Positions 52,283-61,822 of a DNA stretch of 64,000 bases are shown here, one piece after another (positions within the stretch are counted from its first letter, which is position 1; every line of letters starts with the position of its first letter). The DNA is taken from NCBI GenBank assembly GCA_963665575.2, contig CAXXDW010000006.1, forward strand, positions 1,178,001 to 1,242,000, written 5' to 3'. A program made the position numbers and the translations under genes. The notes under the pieces are model-generated. The model had not been told where the DNA came from. It ran no database searches and saw only the letters and a program-made list of their open reading frames with translations. This DNA comes from Rariloculus sp963665575. GTDB taxonomy: Bacteria; Pseudomonadota; Gammaproteobacteria; Steroidobacterales; Rariloculaceae.

Positions 52283-52933
52283 TCAGCCCAGTTGCCGTTC
52301 CTCGGCGCCGGCGCGTTCCGGCCAGCCAAGGATACGCCGCGTCACGAAGTGATACGGCGGCTTGAACAACAGCCGCCAGAGCTGTGCCGGGAGCGAGGGT
52401 CGTGCGAGCAGCGTGCGCTCCCTTGCCGTGAGCGTTTCGGGGAGATAGTGCCGCTTGTGCTTGAGCAGGTGGCGCAGATCCTCGCGCGCGAGCAGCCGAA
52501 ACCACCTTCCTCGATTCTTCGAGACGACCGCGAGTTGAAAGTCCACGATGCCGGGACGCTCGCCCGGCATGCAGATCCAGTTGGCTTCCTTGGCGAGGTC
52601 GTTGTGCGCGATGCCGCGCCGGCGCATCCGGAACAGGAGCTTTTGAGCGCGGCGGAAATACTGCCTCGACGGCGGCTGGCCGAGGTGCATCGGCAGCCCC
52701 GGCAGCCAGGTCCGCCTGAGCGTTTGGCCATCGAAACCGATCAGCTTCGGCGTTCCCGCGAGCCCATCCAGTACCGAAAGCGCGTCGGCTTCGCGGCGCG
52801 CCAGGCGTGCGGCGAGGAATCGTACCCGGCGGCCAGCCGGCCGCGTGTCCCGGATGACCACGCTCGCACAGTTCCCGGTGGCTACTTCCACGGTGCCGAG
52901 ACTGTCTCGCTTCAGGGTTCGCCGAAGCGTCAT
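52283..52933 (-). CDS. RIO1/lipopolysaccharide-kinase-like small kinase
   Basis: A 216-residue protein with a kinase-like core. The start at ATG 52933 has GAAGGAG eight bases upstream; an in-frame ATG at 53077 would add 48 residues made of two more copies of the RRTLKRD motif. Catalytic loop GIAHNDLAKEANWICM (H-N-D with a downstream Asn) and metal motif IVDFQLAVV. The Gly loop is reduced. The family is annotated in proteobacteria as small Ser/Thr or sugar kinases; the substrate is unknown. It diverges from the large AAA/WD40 gene. Confidence 0.75.
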   Translation of the reverse strand: MTLRRTLKRDSLGTVEVATGNCASVVIRDTRPAGRRVRFLAARLARREADALSVLDGLAGTPKLIGFDGQTLRRTWLPGLPMHLGQPPSRQYFRRAQKLLFRMRRRGIAHNDLAKEANWICMPGERPGIVDFQLAVVSKNRGRWFRLLAREDLRHLLKHKRHYLPETLTARERTLLARPSLPAQLWRLLFKPPYHFVTRRILGWPERAGAEERQLG

Positions 52934-53079
52934 TGTTGCAGCGCTCCTTCTTGAGATCGTCACCAATTGGCGCGCGTCGCGCTTCAAGGTTCGCCGACGG
53001 CTCGTCGCGAGTGTCGTGGCCGGAACGGAATCGCTTGCTTCGCGCCGGTCGCGCTTCAGGATTCGTCCAACGCTCATTG
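52908..53079. repeat. Three direct repeats with a 72-bp period in a divergent gene start region
   Basis: A unit of about 28 bp, CGCTTCAGGGTTCGCCGAAG and onward to CATTG, occurs at 52908-52935, 52980-53007 and 53052-53079, exactly 72 bp apart. On the minus strand each copy reads RRTLKRD-like codons (MTLRRTLKRD, SRRRTLKRD, MSVGRILKRD) in one frame; on the plus strand each reads SRF[RK]VR. Copy 1 is the first ten codons of the RIO-like kinase gene. Confidence 0.8.
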
Positions 53080-53093
53080 CTACACTACGAGCC

Positions 53094-56000
53094 GTGTCAA
53101 GAGTAACCCATGCAGGTGATTTCTTTGTCGTCGGCGGTGCCGTCCAGCCCGGCCGTGCCTGCTACATCGAGCGAGGCGCCGACGAGGCCCTGCTCCAGAG
53201 CATCGCAGATCAGCAGTTCTCGTATGTCCTGAGCCCGAGGGCGTCGGGAAAATCGAGCCTCATGGCACGCGCGATTACCGCGCTGCGCGAACGGCGCCAG
53301 CTCGCCGCCGTTGTCGATCTGACCCAGATCGGCGCTCGCAGCGACAGCGACGATGCCGGACGCTGGTATTACAGCATCGCGTACCGCGTGCTGCGCGAAC
53401 TCAGGCTCAAGGTCGACCTGCAAGCGTGGTGGCAGGGCACGGGCGCCCTGCTCAACGAGCAGCGGCTCGTCGAGTTCTTCTCCGAGGTGGTGCTCGCGCA
53501 TACGTTTGAGCCCGTGACGATCTTTTTCGATGAGATCGAGCGCGCCGAGGAGCTGCCGTTCGCGAGGGAGCTCTTTTCGGCCATCCGCACCTGTTACGCG
53601 CGGCGCGTCTCGGAACCGGACTTCAATCGGCTCAACTTTGTCGTTCTCGGCGTCACGACGCCGGCCAGGCTTTGCCCGGACGAAAGCTGGTCGCCGTTCA
53701 GCGACGGTCGCGAGACCGAACTGCCCGACTTCAGCGCTGCCCAATGCCACCGCTTCGCGGCAGGTTTCGGGTTCGACGAGGAGTCCGGTCGCGCGCTCAT
53801 GGACAGGATTTACGGCTGGACGCGGGGACAACCGTACCTCACGCAGAAGCTCGCTCGAGCCGTAGCGCGCAGGGGCGGGAAGCTCGCGGACGTCGATCGC
53901 TGTGTCCAGGAGCTGTTTCTCGCGCCGCGCGCGGGTCGCGAGGAGCCGTTGCTGAGCCAGATGAGGACCCTGCTCACGCGCAAGTCGCAGGTCAGGCGGC
54001 AAGCGTTGTCGGTGCTCGAGAAAATGGGAAGAGGCGGCGAGATCGTCCCCGCCGCCGCCCGCCACGCGCTTGAGTTCCTGAACCTCTCCGGCGTCGTGAG
54101 CCACGACGACACGGGTCGGCTGCACTACAGGAACAGGATTTACGAGCGCGTCTTCGATGGCGAGTGGGCGTCGTCGGCGCGTCCGATCGACTGGCGACGG
54201 CCGCTTGCGTTCGCCGCGGCCGCGGCCGTGGCGCTGCTCTTGCCGTACTGGTATCTGCAAGTCCTGCCTCGGCCCTATATCGACATCCTGTCCGTGGTGA
54301 CGGAGGACTACGCGGTCGCCGAGGACGCATACCAGGCGCTGCATCGAATACCGGGTTTCGCCGGTCGTGCCGACCGACTGCTTGGGGAGGCGATGACGCG
54401 CCGCAGCCGCTCCGCGGGCACGCTCGACGAGGTGCTGGCCGCCGATGCCGTCCTCAGAAACCTGCCGGATCGTGCCGGACTTGCCGACGAACTCGTGGGC
54501 GCCTATTGGTTGCGGCGCTCGCGCGAAGCGATGCGCCGCGAGCAGCGTGACGAAGCCCTGTTGCTTGCGGTTCAGGCCTTGTCGGGCCAGCGCGAAGCCG
54601 TACAGGCAACGGCCGCCGAACTGATCGGTTCGGACTATCGACAGCTTGAGCGCAGCTTTCGCCTCACCGAACCGCCGCTCGACTGGCGAGTCGATTGGCA
54701 GCGCGGCGAGCTCGTCGTCATCGACCGGGCTCATCGCGTGCAGCATCTGGCGTTGCGCGAGCCGCCGCAGCCACCGGCTGCGCCGGACGTCGGGCGGGTC
54801 GAGCGCATCCAGGGCAGGTTGACGGCGCTGCAGCATGTGCCGGTCGAGCGCGAACTCGTCGTGGACGAGCGCCGGGTGGCCGGGGGGTTCGATCTGCTTC
54901 TGACGTTGCGGCATACCCGGGCGAGCGACCTGCTCGTGACGCTGACTGCGCCTGGCGGCGGTCAGGCGACGCTGGCCGTGCCGCAGCCGCGTGCGGATCA
55001 GCAGGCGCTGCGCTTTAGCGCCCGGCCGGGCTCGCCGTTGTTCGCGCTGGCGGACGAGGACAGTCGCGGTTCGTGGCGTCTGACCGCCGTCGACCGCCGC
55101 TCCGACGAGGTGGGCGTGCTCATGAGCTGGGGCTTGCAGTTTGCCGGTGACGCTACGGTGTACACGGACACGCCCGAGCAGGGCGTTGCGCTTCCGGACC
55201 CCGTGAGGACCGACGAAGTCGAGATCGATCTCGACGCGAGCGGCCGCTTCGCGCTGGCTCGACCGTCGCGCTTCGGCGGGGCGCTGGCCATCTGGGATCT
55301 GTTGCGCGGCGAGCTTGTCGGCGACCTGCCGATGGAGTCGCCCATCGAGCATGTGCTTTACAGTTCGGAGTACTCGCGCGCGATCGTCACGACGGCCGAC
55401 GCGCTTGAGCTGACGGCCTGGGATGCCGGTCGGGTGCTTGCGCCGCCAGGCATTTCGAGCTTCCTGACGTCAATCGACTTCCCGCTGCCGCCGGTGCTCA
55501 GTACCGACGGCGGCTATTTTGCAGTCGCCTTTCGAGGGGACTCCGACTCGCTGGAGTTCATTGTCAAACGAGTCGACGACGGAACGACAGTCGGCGCCGG
55601 CTACGATCTCGCAGACGCGGCGGACTGGGTGCTCGGTTACGCTGCGCGTTACCTGGCTTTGGTCGACCCCGCCGGGCGCGTGCGCGTCGTCGATCCGCGC
55701 AACGGGCGGCGGCTCGCCGACTTGCGTCACGCCCTGGCTATCGAGCGGCTCATCGCCGTGCCGGGTACGGACACGCTCCTCGCGATCGACAGCGCGGGCG
55801 ATCTGCTGGCGTGGACGATTGAGGCTGTGATCGTGCCCGAGGACGGTCTCCCCGAGACCGGCAGCAGGGGGGCTGTCTTGCCCTTGATGTCCAGAGTGGA
55901 TCCCGGTGCAACGGACTTCAGCGTACCGGAGCCGATACTGCTCGGCAGAACGATCGATCCGGCGAGCGTCAGTGTCGCCGCGGATGCCGCAGTGCTCGCG

Positions 56001-57179
56001 TTTGAGGCGGCGCCCGGTCTCATTCAGCTTCGCAACCTCGACGGTCGGGCGAGTGCGGGCAGCTTTCGACTTGACCCGGGCGTCGTGACCCGGGTCTCCG
56101 CGGACGGCCGCGAATTGCTGACGGTCACCGGCAGCACGGTGTTTCGGCTCTGGCGGCTCGATCCGCGCGAGTCCGCACCCGGCTCCGATCCGGAGCTGTC
56201 GGCGCTCGCGCTCGACTCCACGGATCAGTCTGTGGCGCTCGGGTATCGCGGCGGCCACGTGCGGGTTCGACGCGTCGAGGAACTGCAGGACGCGGGCGCC
56301 GCGCCCGACAGCGTCGACTTCATCGGCCACCGGGGCGCGGTCACGAGCCTCGCCCTGAACGCGGCAAGCCGCCTCGTTGCGAGCGGTGGGGCCGACGGCG
56401 TCGTGCGCGTATGGGACGCAGGCAGCGTCGCGCCGGACCCGGCATTCATGCGCCACCCGGCAGGCCCGATACATGCGGTCGAGATCAGCGCCGATGGGCG
56501 CCGGATCGTCAGCGCGGCGGAGTACTCGGCCAGGATCTGGTCCGCGCAGGACGGCGAACTGGTCGGAGAGATTCCCGTCAATGGCTCCGCGCTTGCGGTC
56601 GCGTTCTCGCCCCGGGGCGAACTCGTCGCGGTCGGCGACAGCGCCGGCAACATCTTCTTTGGTGCCCCCATGGGATCGGAACCGTTGCTCTCGACCCGCG
56701 CGCAGTCCGCCGTCCGGTCGATCGCGTTCTCGCCTGACGGGAACCTCTTTGCGAGCGGCGACAGCGCCGGCAATCTGCAGCTCTGGGACACCGCTGCGGC
56801 GGCGCCGTTCGGCGATCCGCGTGGCTTTCCGCACGCTGTCGAGTGGCTCGATTTCAGCCCGGACAGCCGCTTCGTGCTTGCGCGCAGCGCGCACTGGATG
56901 CATCGGCTGGAGCTGATCGGCGAGGACCTCACGGTCGTCGATACGCGCTTGCTGCCCGGGGGCCTGAACGCCGATGCCGTGCTCGGCGGCACGCAGGCGG
57001 AAACGGTGCGGCTGGTGGGCGGGCCGGAAACCGGGCGCGCCGCGTTTGTGAACCTTGGCCTGACCCGGCCCGCCGAGACGCCGCTGTCGGCGGATTCGAC
57101 GGATCTCACACGCGACTGGCAGGCGATCCTCGGTCTGACGCTCGACACCCGCACCGGCCTGGTGCGCAGCGCCTTCTAG
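53094..57179 (+). CDS. AAA-like ATPase / TM / P-domain / WD40 protein
   Basis: A 1361-residue protein. I place the start at GTG 53094, where the AAA_35 family begins (DFFVVGGAVQPGRACYIERG); the frame is open further up through the 72-bp repeats. Order: AAA-like ATPase with Walker A SPRASGKSS (Lys53) and Walker B TIFFDEIER (Asp146-Glu147); TM at about 371-391; a helical linker; a proprotein-convertase P-domain (about 568-681, LLVTLTAPGGG, GSWRLTAVDRRSDEVGVLMS); then WD40-like propeller(s) to the end (GHRGAVTSLALNAASRLVAS, VRVWDAGS, AVRSIAFSPDGNLFASGDSA). It resembles STAND-type sensors but is membrane-spanning. The stop codon lies in a repeat element. Confidence 0.82.
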   Translation: MSRVTHAGDFFVVGGAVQPGRACYIERGADEALLQSIADQQFSYVLSPRASGKSSLMARAITALRERRQLAAVVDLTQIGARSDSDDAGRWYYSIAYRVLRELRLKVDLQAWWQGTGALLNEQRLVEFFSEVVLAHTFEPVTIFFDEIERAEELPFARELFSAIRTCYARRVSEPDFNRLNFVVLGVTTPARLCPDESWSPFSDGRETELPDFSAAQCHRFAAGFGFDEESGRALMDRIYGWTRGQPYLTQKLARAVARRGGKLADVDRCVQELFLAPRAGREEPLLSQMRTLLTRKSQVRRQALSVLEKMGRGGEIVPAAARHALEFLNLSGVVSHDDTGRLHYRNRIYERVFDGEWASSARPIDWRRPLAFAAAAAVALLLPYWYLQVLPRPYIDILSVVTEDYAVAEDAYQALHRIPGFAGRADRLLGEAMTRRSRSAGTLDEVLAADAVLRNLPDRAGLADELVGAYWLRRSREAMRREQRDEALLLAVQALSGQREAVQATAAELIGSDYRQLERSFRLTEPPLDWRVDWQRGELVVIDRAHRVQHLALREPPQPPAAPDVGRVERIQGRLTALQHVPVERELVVDERRVAGGFDLLLTLRHTRASDLLVTLTAPGGGQATLAVPQPRADQQALRFSARPGSPLFALADEDSRGSWRLTAVDRRSDEVGVLMSWGLQFAGDATVYTDTPEQGVALPDPVRTDEVEIDLDASGRFALARPSRFGGALAIWDLLRGELVGDLPMESPIEHVLYSSEYSRAIVTTADALELTAWDAGRVLAPPGISSFLTSIDFPLPPVLSTDGGYFAVAFRGDSDSLEFIVKRVDDGTTVGAGYDLADAADWVLGYAARYLALVDPAGRVRVVDPRNGRRLADLRHALAIERLIAVPGTDTLLAIDSAGDLLAWTIEAVIVPEDGLPETGSRGAVLPLMSRVDPGATDFSVPEPILLGRTIDPASVSVAADAAVLAFEAAPGLIQLRNLDGRASAGSFRLDPGVVTRVSADGRELLTVTGSTVFRLWRLDPRESAPGSDPELSALALDSTDQSVALGYRGGHVRVRRVEELQDAGAAPDSVDFIGHRGAVTSLALNAASRLVASGGADGVVRVWDAGSVAPDPAFMRHPAGPIHAVEISADGRRIVSAAEYSARIWSAQDGELVGEIPVNGSALAVAFSPRGELVAVGDSAGNIFFGAPMGSEPLLSTRAQSAVRSIAFSPDGNLFASGDSAGNLQLWDTAAAAPFGDPRGFPHAVEWLDFSPDSRFVLARSAHWMHRLELIGEDLTVVDTRLLPGGLNADAVLGGTQAETVRLVGGPETGRAAFVNLGLTRPAETPLSADSTDLTRDWQAILGLTLDTRTGLVRSAF

Positions 57180-57245
57180 GAGCCTGTGCCGCAGGAAGTC
57201 GCGAAAGCGGATTTGCAGCCGTGAATTCCTGCGACGCAGGCTCCT
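57178..57245. repeat. Palindromic repeat element (68 bp)
   Basis: AGGAGCCTGTGCCGCAGGAA at the left faces TTCCTGCGACGCAGGCTCCT at the right, with GTCGCGAAAGCGGATTTG and CAGCCGTGAA between. The left end overlaps the TAG stop of the large gene. This is the most compact intact copy in the window. Confidence 0.8.
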
Positions 57246-57259
57246 GGCACCCTCGCCCC

Positions 57260-58933
57260 TTACAGGTCCAGCCGCGTGTAGCGGCTGGGCTTTGGCCGGG
57301 CTGCGTCCTTGCCCTTGCGCCGCTGGAGGTCGGCCGCGTACTCCGCGTAGTTGCCGCGGAACCAGACGACCTCCCCGCCGCCCTCGAACGCGAGCATGTG
57401 CGTTGCGATCCGGTCCAGGAACCAGCGATCGTGCGATATGACGACGGCACAACCCGGAAAGCTCAGCAGGGCATCCTCGAGCGCCCTGAGCGTCTCGACG
57501 TCCAGATCGTTGGTGGGTTCGTCGAGCAGCAGCACGTTGCCTCCCGAGCACAGGAGCTTCGCCAGGTGTACGCGGTTGCGCTCGCCGCCTGACAGCAGGC
57601 CCACTCTTTTCTGCTGCTCGGCACCGCGGAAATTGAACCGGCCGACGTAGGCGCGCGACTGCGTCTCGTAGTTGCCGACGAGGAGATTCTCCCGGCCGTC
57701 GCTGATCTCCTCCCAAACGGTCCTGGCACCGTCGAGCACGTCGCGTGACTGGTCCACGTAGGCGAGTTCGACGGAATCGCCGATGCGGATGGCGCCCGTG
57801 TCCGGCGATTCGGCGCCCACGAGCATCCTGAACAAGGTCGTCTTGCCGGCGCCGTTCGGGCCGATGACGCCGACGATCCCGCCGGGCGGCAGTTCGAACG
57901 AGAGGTTCTCGAAAAGGCTGCGGCTGCCGAAGGACTTGCCTACGCAGTCCGCTTCGATCACGAGGTCACCGAGCCTGGGGCCGGGCGGGATGTAGATCTC
58001 GTTGGTTTCGTTGCGGGTCTGAAAGTCTCTGGACGTGAGTTCCTCGAAGCGTTCCAGGCGCGCCCTGGCCTTGGCCCGGCGCGCGCGCGGATTGGAGCGG
58101 ACCCACTCGAGCTCGGACCTGATCGCGCGCTGCCGGGCCGCTTCGCGCTGCTGCTCCACGGCGAGCCGCTCAGCCTTCTGGTCGAGCCACGAGCTGTAGT
58201 TGCCCTTCCAGGGAATGCCGTGGCCGCGATCGAGTTCGAGAATCCAGCCCGCCACGTTGTCGAGAAAGTAGCGGTCGTGGGTCACGGCCATGACCGTGCC
58301 CGGATACTCGTCCAGGAATCGCTCGAGCCAGGCGACGGATTCGGCATCGAGATGGTTCGTCGGTTCGTCGAGCAGCAGCATGTCCGGGTTGGACAGAAGC
58401 ACGCGGCAAAGCGCGACACGGCGCCGTTCGCCACCGGACAGCGTTCCGATCGACGCACTCCAGGGCGGCAGCCGTAGTGCCTGGGCCGCGATCTCGAGTT
58501 TGCGTTCGATTTCCCAGCCGTCGGCCGCTTCGATCGCATCCTGCAGCTCGCCCTGCTCGGTGAGCAGTTGCGCCATCTCCTCGTCCGCAAGCGGTTCGGC
58601 GAATCGTTCGCTGATCTCGTTGAAACGCGCGACGAGGGCGAGAATCCCGGCGATGCCTTCCTCGATCACGCCGCGTACGGATTTGCCGGTATCGAGCTCC
58701 GGTTCCTGCGCGAGGTAGCCGATCCTGATGCCCGATTGCGGCCGCGCTTCGCCGTTGAAATCCCGATCGACGCCGGCCATGATCCTGAGCAGCGTCGACT
58801 TGCCCGAACCGTTCAGGCCCAGCACGCCGATCTTCGCGCCGGGGAAGAAGCTCAGGCTGATGTCGCGCAGGATATGGCGTTTCGGCGGCACGACTTTTTC
58901 GAGTCTGTTCGTGGTATAGATGTACTGGGCCAT
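57260..58933 (-). CDS. ettA: Energy-dependent translational throttle protein (ABC-F)
   Basis: A 557-residue ABC-F ATPase that binds the ribosomal E site and gates translation by ATP/ADP ratio. Two ABC domains: GLNGSGKSTLLRI with LSGGERRRVALCRVLL and LLLDEPTNHLDAESVAWLE; GPNGAGKTTLFRM with LSGGERNRVHLAKLL and LLLDEPTNDLDVETLRALE. The inter-domain linker has the charged PtIM-type helices (EWVRSNPRARRAKARARLER). Length and MAQYIYTTNRLEKVVPP start match EttA closely. Confidence 0.95.
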   Translation of the reverse strand: MAQYIYTTNRLEKVVPPKRHILRDISLSFFPGAKIGVLGLNGSGKSTLLRIMAGVDRDFNGEARPQSGIRIGYLAQEPELDTGKSVRGVIEEGIAGILALVARFNEISERFAEPLADEEMAQLLTEQGELQDAIEAADGWEIERKLEIAAQALRLPPWSASIGTLSGGERRRVALCRVLLSNPDMLLLDEPTNHLDAESVAWLERFLDEYPGTVMAVTHDRYFLDNVAGWILELDRGHGIPWKGNYSSWLDQKAERLAVEQQREAARQRAIRSELEWVRSNPRARRAKARARLERFEELTSRDFQTRNETNEIYIPPGPRLGDLVIEADCVGKSFGSRSLFENLSFELPPGGIVGVIGPNGAGKTTLFRMLVGAESPDTGAIRIGDSVELAYVDQSRDVLDGARTVWEEISDGRENLLVGNYETQSRAYVGRFNFRGAEQQKRVGLLSGGERNRVHLAKLLCSGGNVLLLDEPTNDLDVETLRALEDALLSFPGCAVVISHDRWFLDRIATHMLAFEGGGEVVWFRGNYAEYAADLQRRKGKDAARPKPSRYTRLDL

Positions 58934-59029
58934 GGTCCAATTCTCGGAGCGGGTCGGCGAAGGGCGATCGGATTATCCGCGAACGGTCCGGCCGAGCAAT
59001 AATCCGGCAAACTCTTCAGAGCAACATTG

Positions 59030-59972
59030 ATGTCAGCGACAGCCGTTCTGGTTTGCGGTCAGGAGATCGCTTCGTACGGTTTTCCCGATGGCCATCCCTT
59101 CGGCAGCTCGCGCCACGACGCGTTCATGGACGAGATCGAGCAGTCCGACTCCCGGGACCGGCTTCAACGCATTTCGGCGCGGCAGGCCACGCGCGAGGAA
59201 CTTGAGTACTTTCATACGCCGCGCTATGTCGATCGCGTGATCGAAATGTCGCGCATCGGCAGCGGTTTCCTCGACCTCGGCGACACGCCGGCCTACCCGG
59301 GCGTCTTCGAGAATGCGGCGTTCGTGGTCGGCGGCACGCTCAATGCGCTGGAGTCGATCGTGACGGGCCCGATCCCGCGCGCGTTCATCCCGATCGGCGG
59401 GCTTCACCACGCGGCGCGCGACTCGGCGGCCGGTTTTTGCGTCTTCAACGACTGCAGTGTCGCCATCGAGGCGGCCAGGCGCCGCCACGGCCTCGGGCGC
59501 GTTGCCTACGTCGACATCGATGCGCACCACGGTGACGGCGTCTTCTACGGTTTCGAGGACGATCCGGACGTGATCTTTGCCGACCTGCACGAGGACGGGC
59601 CGCTTTCTCTACCCGGGCACAGGTTTGCGCGAAGAGACCGGCAAGGGCGCCGCGGCAGGAACGAAGCTCAACGTGCCGATGATGCCGGGGGCCGGGGATC
59701 AACATTTCCTCACCGCATGGGAAGAGGTCGAAGGTTTCCTGGAGGACCACACATTCGACCTGATCCTCCTGCAGTGCGGTGCGGATTCGCTCGGCGGCGA
59801 TCCCATAACGCACCTGGCTTACACGGAGGAAGCCCATGCGCACGCCGCGCGCAGGCTCCGGGTGCTCGCCGATCGCCACTGCGAGGGACGGATCCTCGCC
59901 ATGGGCGGCGGCGGCTACGACCTGTTCAACCTCGCGCGCGCCTGGACGCGCGTTGTCGAAGAACTGACATAG
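59030..59972 (+). pseudogene. Histone deacetylase/acetoin-utilisation family protein, frameshifted
   Basis: From ATG 59030 the product shows the HDAC fold: FPDGHPFGSSRHDAFMDEI, FHTPRYVDRV, GGLHHAARDSAAGFCVFNDC (His-His pair) and VAYVDIDAHHGDGVFYGF (zinc ligands). After FADLHEDG the frame is lost. The family sequence resumes one base later (RFLYPGTGLREETG, LILLQCGADSLGGDP, ILAMGGGGYD) to the TAG at 59970-59972. One extra C at 59600/59601 explains it. With the base removed, a complete 300-plus-residue enzyme would result, so a sequencing error is likely. The stop codon lies in a short repeat copy. Confidence 0.78.
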
Positions 59973-59992
59973 GAGCCCGTGCCGCAGGCTCC
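59971..59992. repeat. Short copy of the palindromic repeat
   Basis: AGGAGCCCGTGCCGCAGGCT followed by CC is an imperfect palindrome with GGAGCC and GGCTCC arms, beginning inside the stop codon of the deacetylase-family gene and ending about 34 bp before glyA. Confidence 0.6.
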
Positions 59993-60025
59993 CAGCCGAG
60001 TATTGCAGCATCCCGACCCGCGACC

Positions 60026-61288
60026 ATGTTCAGTGCCGACGATCGCATAGCCGGGTTCGACGCGCCGCTTGCTGCGGCGCTCGCGGGCGAGCGGCAGCGC
60101 CAGGAAGAGTTCATGGAACTGATCGCGTCGGAGAATTACGTCAGTCCCAGGGTGCTTGAGGCGCAGGGCTCGCCACTGACCAACAAGTACGCCGACGGCT
60201 ACCCGGGCGCACGCCGCTACAGTGGCTGCCGGTTCGTCGACGACGCCGAGCAACTCGCCATCGAGCGCGCCAGGAGCCTGTTCGGCGCAGAGTACGCAAA
60301 CGTGCAGCCGTACTCGGGCTCCCAGGCCAATGCGGCCGCCTACTTTGCCTTGATGGAACCCGGAGACACGTTGCTCGGACTCGCCGCGAGCCACGGCGGA
60401 CACATCACTCACGGCGATTCGAGCAGTTTTGCCGGCAGCTTGTTCAATGCGGTGACCTACGGTTTGCGCGCCGACGGCGAGATCGACTATGACGAAGTCG
60501 CCGAGCTTGCCCTGCGCCACCGGCCGAAGGTCATCGTCGCAGGGTTTTCCGCGTACTCGCGGATCGTGGACTGGCAGCGCTTCAGGGAAATCGCCGACGC
60601 CGCGGGGGCGTTTCTGCTCGCCGACATGGCGCACGTCGCAGGACTCGTGGCGGCCGGGCTCTACCCGAACCCGGTCCCGATCGCCGACGTCACGACGACG
60701 ACGACGCACAAGACGCTGCGCGGGCCTCGCGGCGGCATGATCCTCGCACGCATGAATGGCGAACTCGGGCGACGGCTCGACGATGCGGTCTATCCATGTA
60801 CTCAGGGCGGTCCGCTCATGCACGTGATCGCGGCGAAGGCCGTCGCGCTCGCGGAAGCTTCACAGCCGCAATTCCGCGACTACCAGCGGCAGGTTCTCGC
60901 CAATGCCCGCCGCGCCGCGCGCGCACTGGCGCAGCGGGGGCTCGCGATCGTCACGGGCGGCACGGACAACCACATGCTGCTGGCGGACCTCTCGGCGCGC
61001 CAGGTCGATGCCGCGCGCGCCGAACATGTGCTCGAAGCGGCTCACATCGCCGTCAATGCGGTGCACTTGCCCTGTCGCGTGCCTGGCGAAGCGCCGCGGG
61101 GCCTCAGGATCGGCACGCCCGCGGTCACGACGCGCGGTGTCGGCGCCGAGGAGATCGACATTCTCGCCGGCTGGGTCGCCGATGTGCTCGAGGACCTCGA
61201 CAACGAGCGCGCGATCGCCGGCATTCGTGCGTCGGTGCTCGCAATGTGCGAGGCGTTTCCCGTTTATGGCCGCCGCAAGGCCGGGTAG
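60026..61288 (+). CDS. glyA: Serine hydroxymethyltransferase
   Basis: A 420-residue PLP enzyme converting serine and tetrahydrofolate to glycine and methylene-tetrahydrofolate. Start ATG 60026 (MFSADDRIAGFDAPL). Landmarks: ELIASENYVSPRVLEAQGS, LTNKYADGYPGARRYSGC, NVQPYSGSQAN, LLADMAHVAGLVAAGLYP, and the PLP lysine in TTTTHKTLRGPRGG. Full length. It heads a glyA-nrdR-ribD order that is common in gammaproteobacteria; nrdR starts 6 bp downstream. Confidence 0.95.
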   Translation: MFSADDRIAGFDAPLAAALAGERQRQEEFMELIASENYVSPRVLEAQGSPLTNKYADGYPGARRYSGCRFVDDAEQLAIERARSLFGAEYANVQPYSGSQANAAAYFALMEPGDTLLGLAASHGGHITHGDSSSFAGSLFNAVTYGLRADGEIDYDEVAELALRHRPKVIVAGFSAYSRIVDWQRFREIADAAGAFLLADMAHVAGLVAAGLYPNPVPIADVTTTTTHKTLRGPRGGMILARMNGELGRRLDDAVYPCTQGGPLMHVIAAKAVALAEASQPQFRDYQRQVLANARRAARALAQRGLAIVTGGTDNHMLLADLSARQVDAARAEHVLEAAHIAVNAVHLPCRVPGEAPRGLRIGTPAVTTRGVGAEEIDILAGWVADVLEDLDNERAIAGIRASVLAMCEAFPVYGRRKAG

Positions 61289-61294
61289 CCGAGC

Positions 61295-61822
61295 ATGTAT
61301 TGCCCGTTCTGCAGCCACGTCGATACGAAGGTCATCGATTCCAGGCTCACCGCGGAAGGCCGTCAGGTCCGCCGTCGCCGCGAATGCGTCGCATGCGCCG
61401 AGCGGTTCACGACCTTCGAGTCGGCAGAACTCGTGATGCCACACGTCAGAAAGCGCGATGACCGGCGCGAGCCATTCGACCTGGCCAAACTGCGCAGCGG
61501 TATCGAAGCGGCGCTGCGCAAGCGTCCCGTCGGCAGCGAAGCGCTGGAACGGGCGGTCGAGCAGATCGCGCATCGCATACGGGTTACCGGCGAGCGCGAC
61601 GTACACAGCAGTTTCATCGGCTCTCTGGTCATGGACCAGCTACGGCGGCTCGACGAAGTCGCCTACGTCAGGTTCGCATCGGTCTACCGGAGCTTTCAGG
61701 ACGTGACCCAGTTCGAAGAGGAGATCCGGCGGCTGAAAGCGCGCACGGACGCAGCCGAGGAGCGTCGCCAGTTGCCGCTGCTTCCGGACGATGACGACGA
61801 CGCCGCGCGGTCGAAACGGTGA
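61295..61822 (+). CDS. nrdR: Transcriptional repressor of ribonucleotide reductase genes
   Basis: A 175-residue NrdR. N-terminal zinc ribbon MYCPFC...CVAC (Cys3, Cys6 and CVAC) and an ATP-cone (KRDDRREPFDLAKLRSGIEA, VRFASVYRSFQDVTQFEEEI). It senses dATP/ATP and represses nrd operons at NrdR boxes. Its TGA overlaps the GTG start of ribD (61819-61822). Confidence 0.95.
   Translation: MYCPFCSHVDTKVIDSRLTAEGRQVRRRRECVACAERFTTFESAELVMPHVRKRDDRREPFDLAKLRSGIEAALRKRPVGSEALERAVEQIAHRIRVTGERDVHSSFIGSLVMDQLRRLDEVAYVRFASVYRSFQDVTQFEEEIRRLKARTDAAEERRQLPLLPDDDDDAARSKR

Noticed and set aside
53097..57716. Large minus-strand frames over the AAA/WD40 gene
   Set aside because: No recognisable domains; the plus frame has Walker motifs, P-domain and WD40 signatures throughout.
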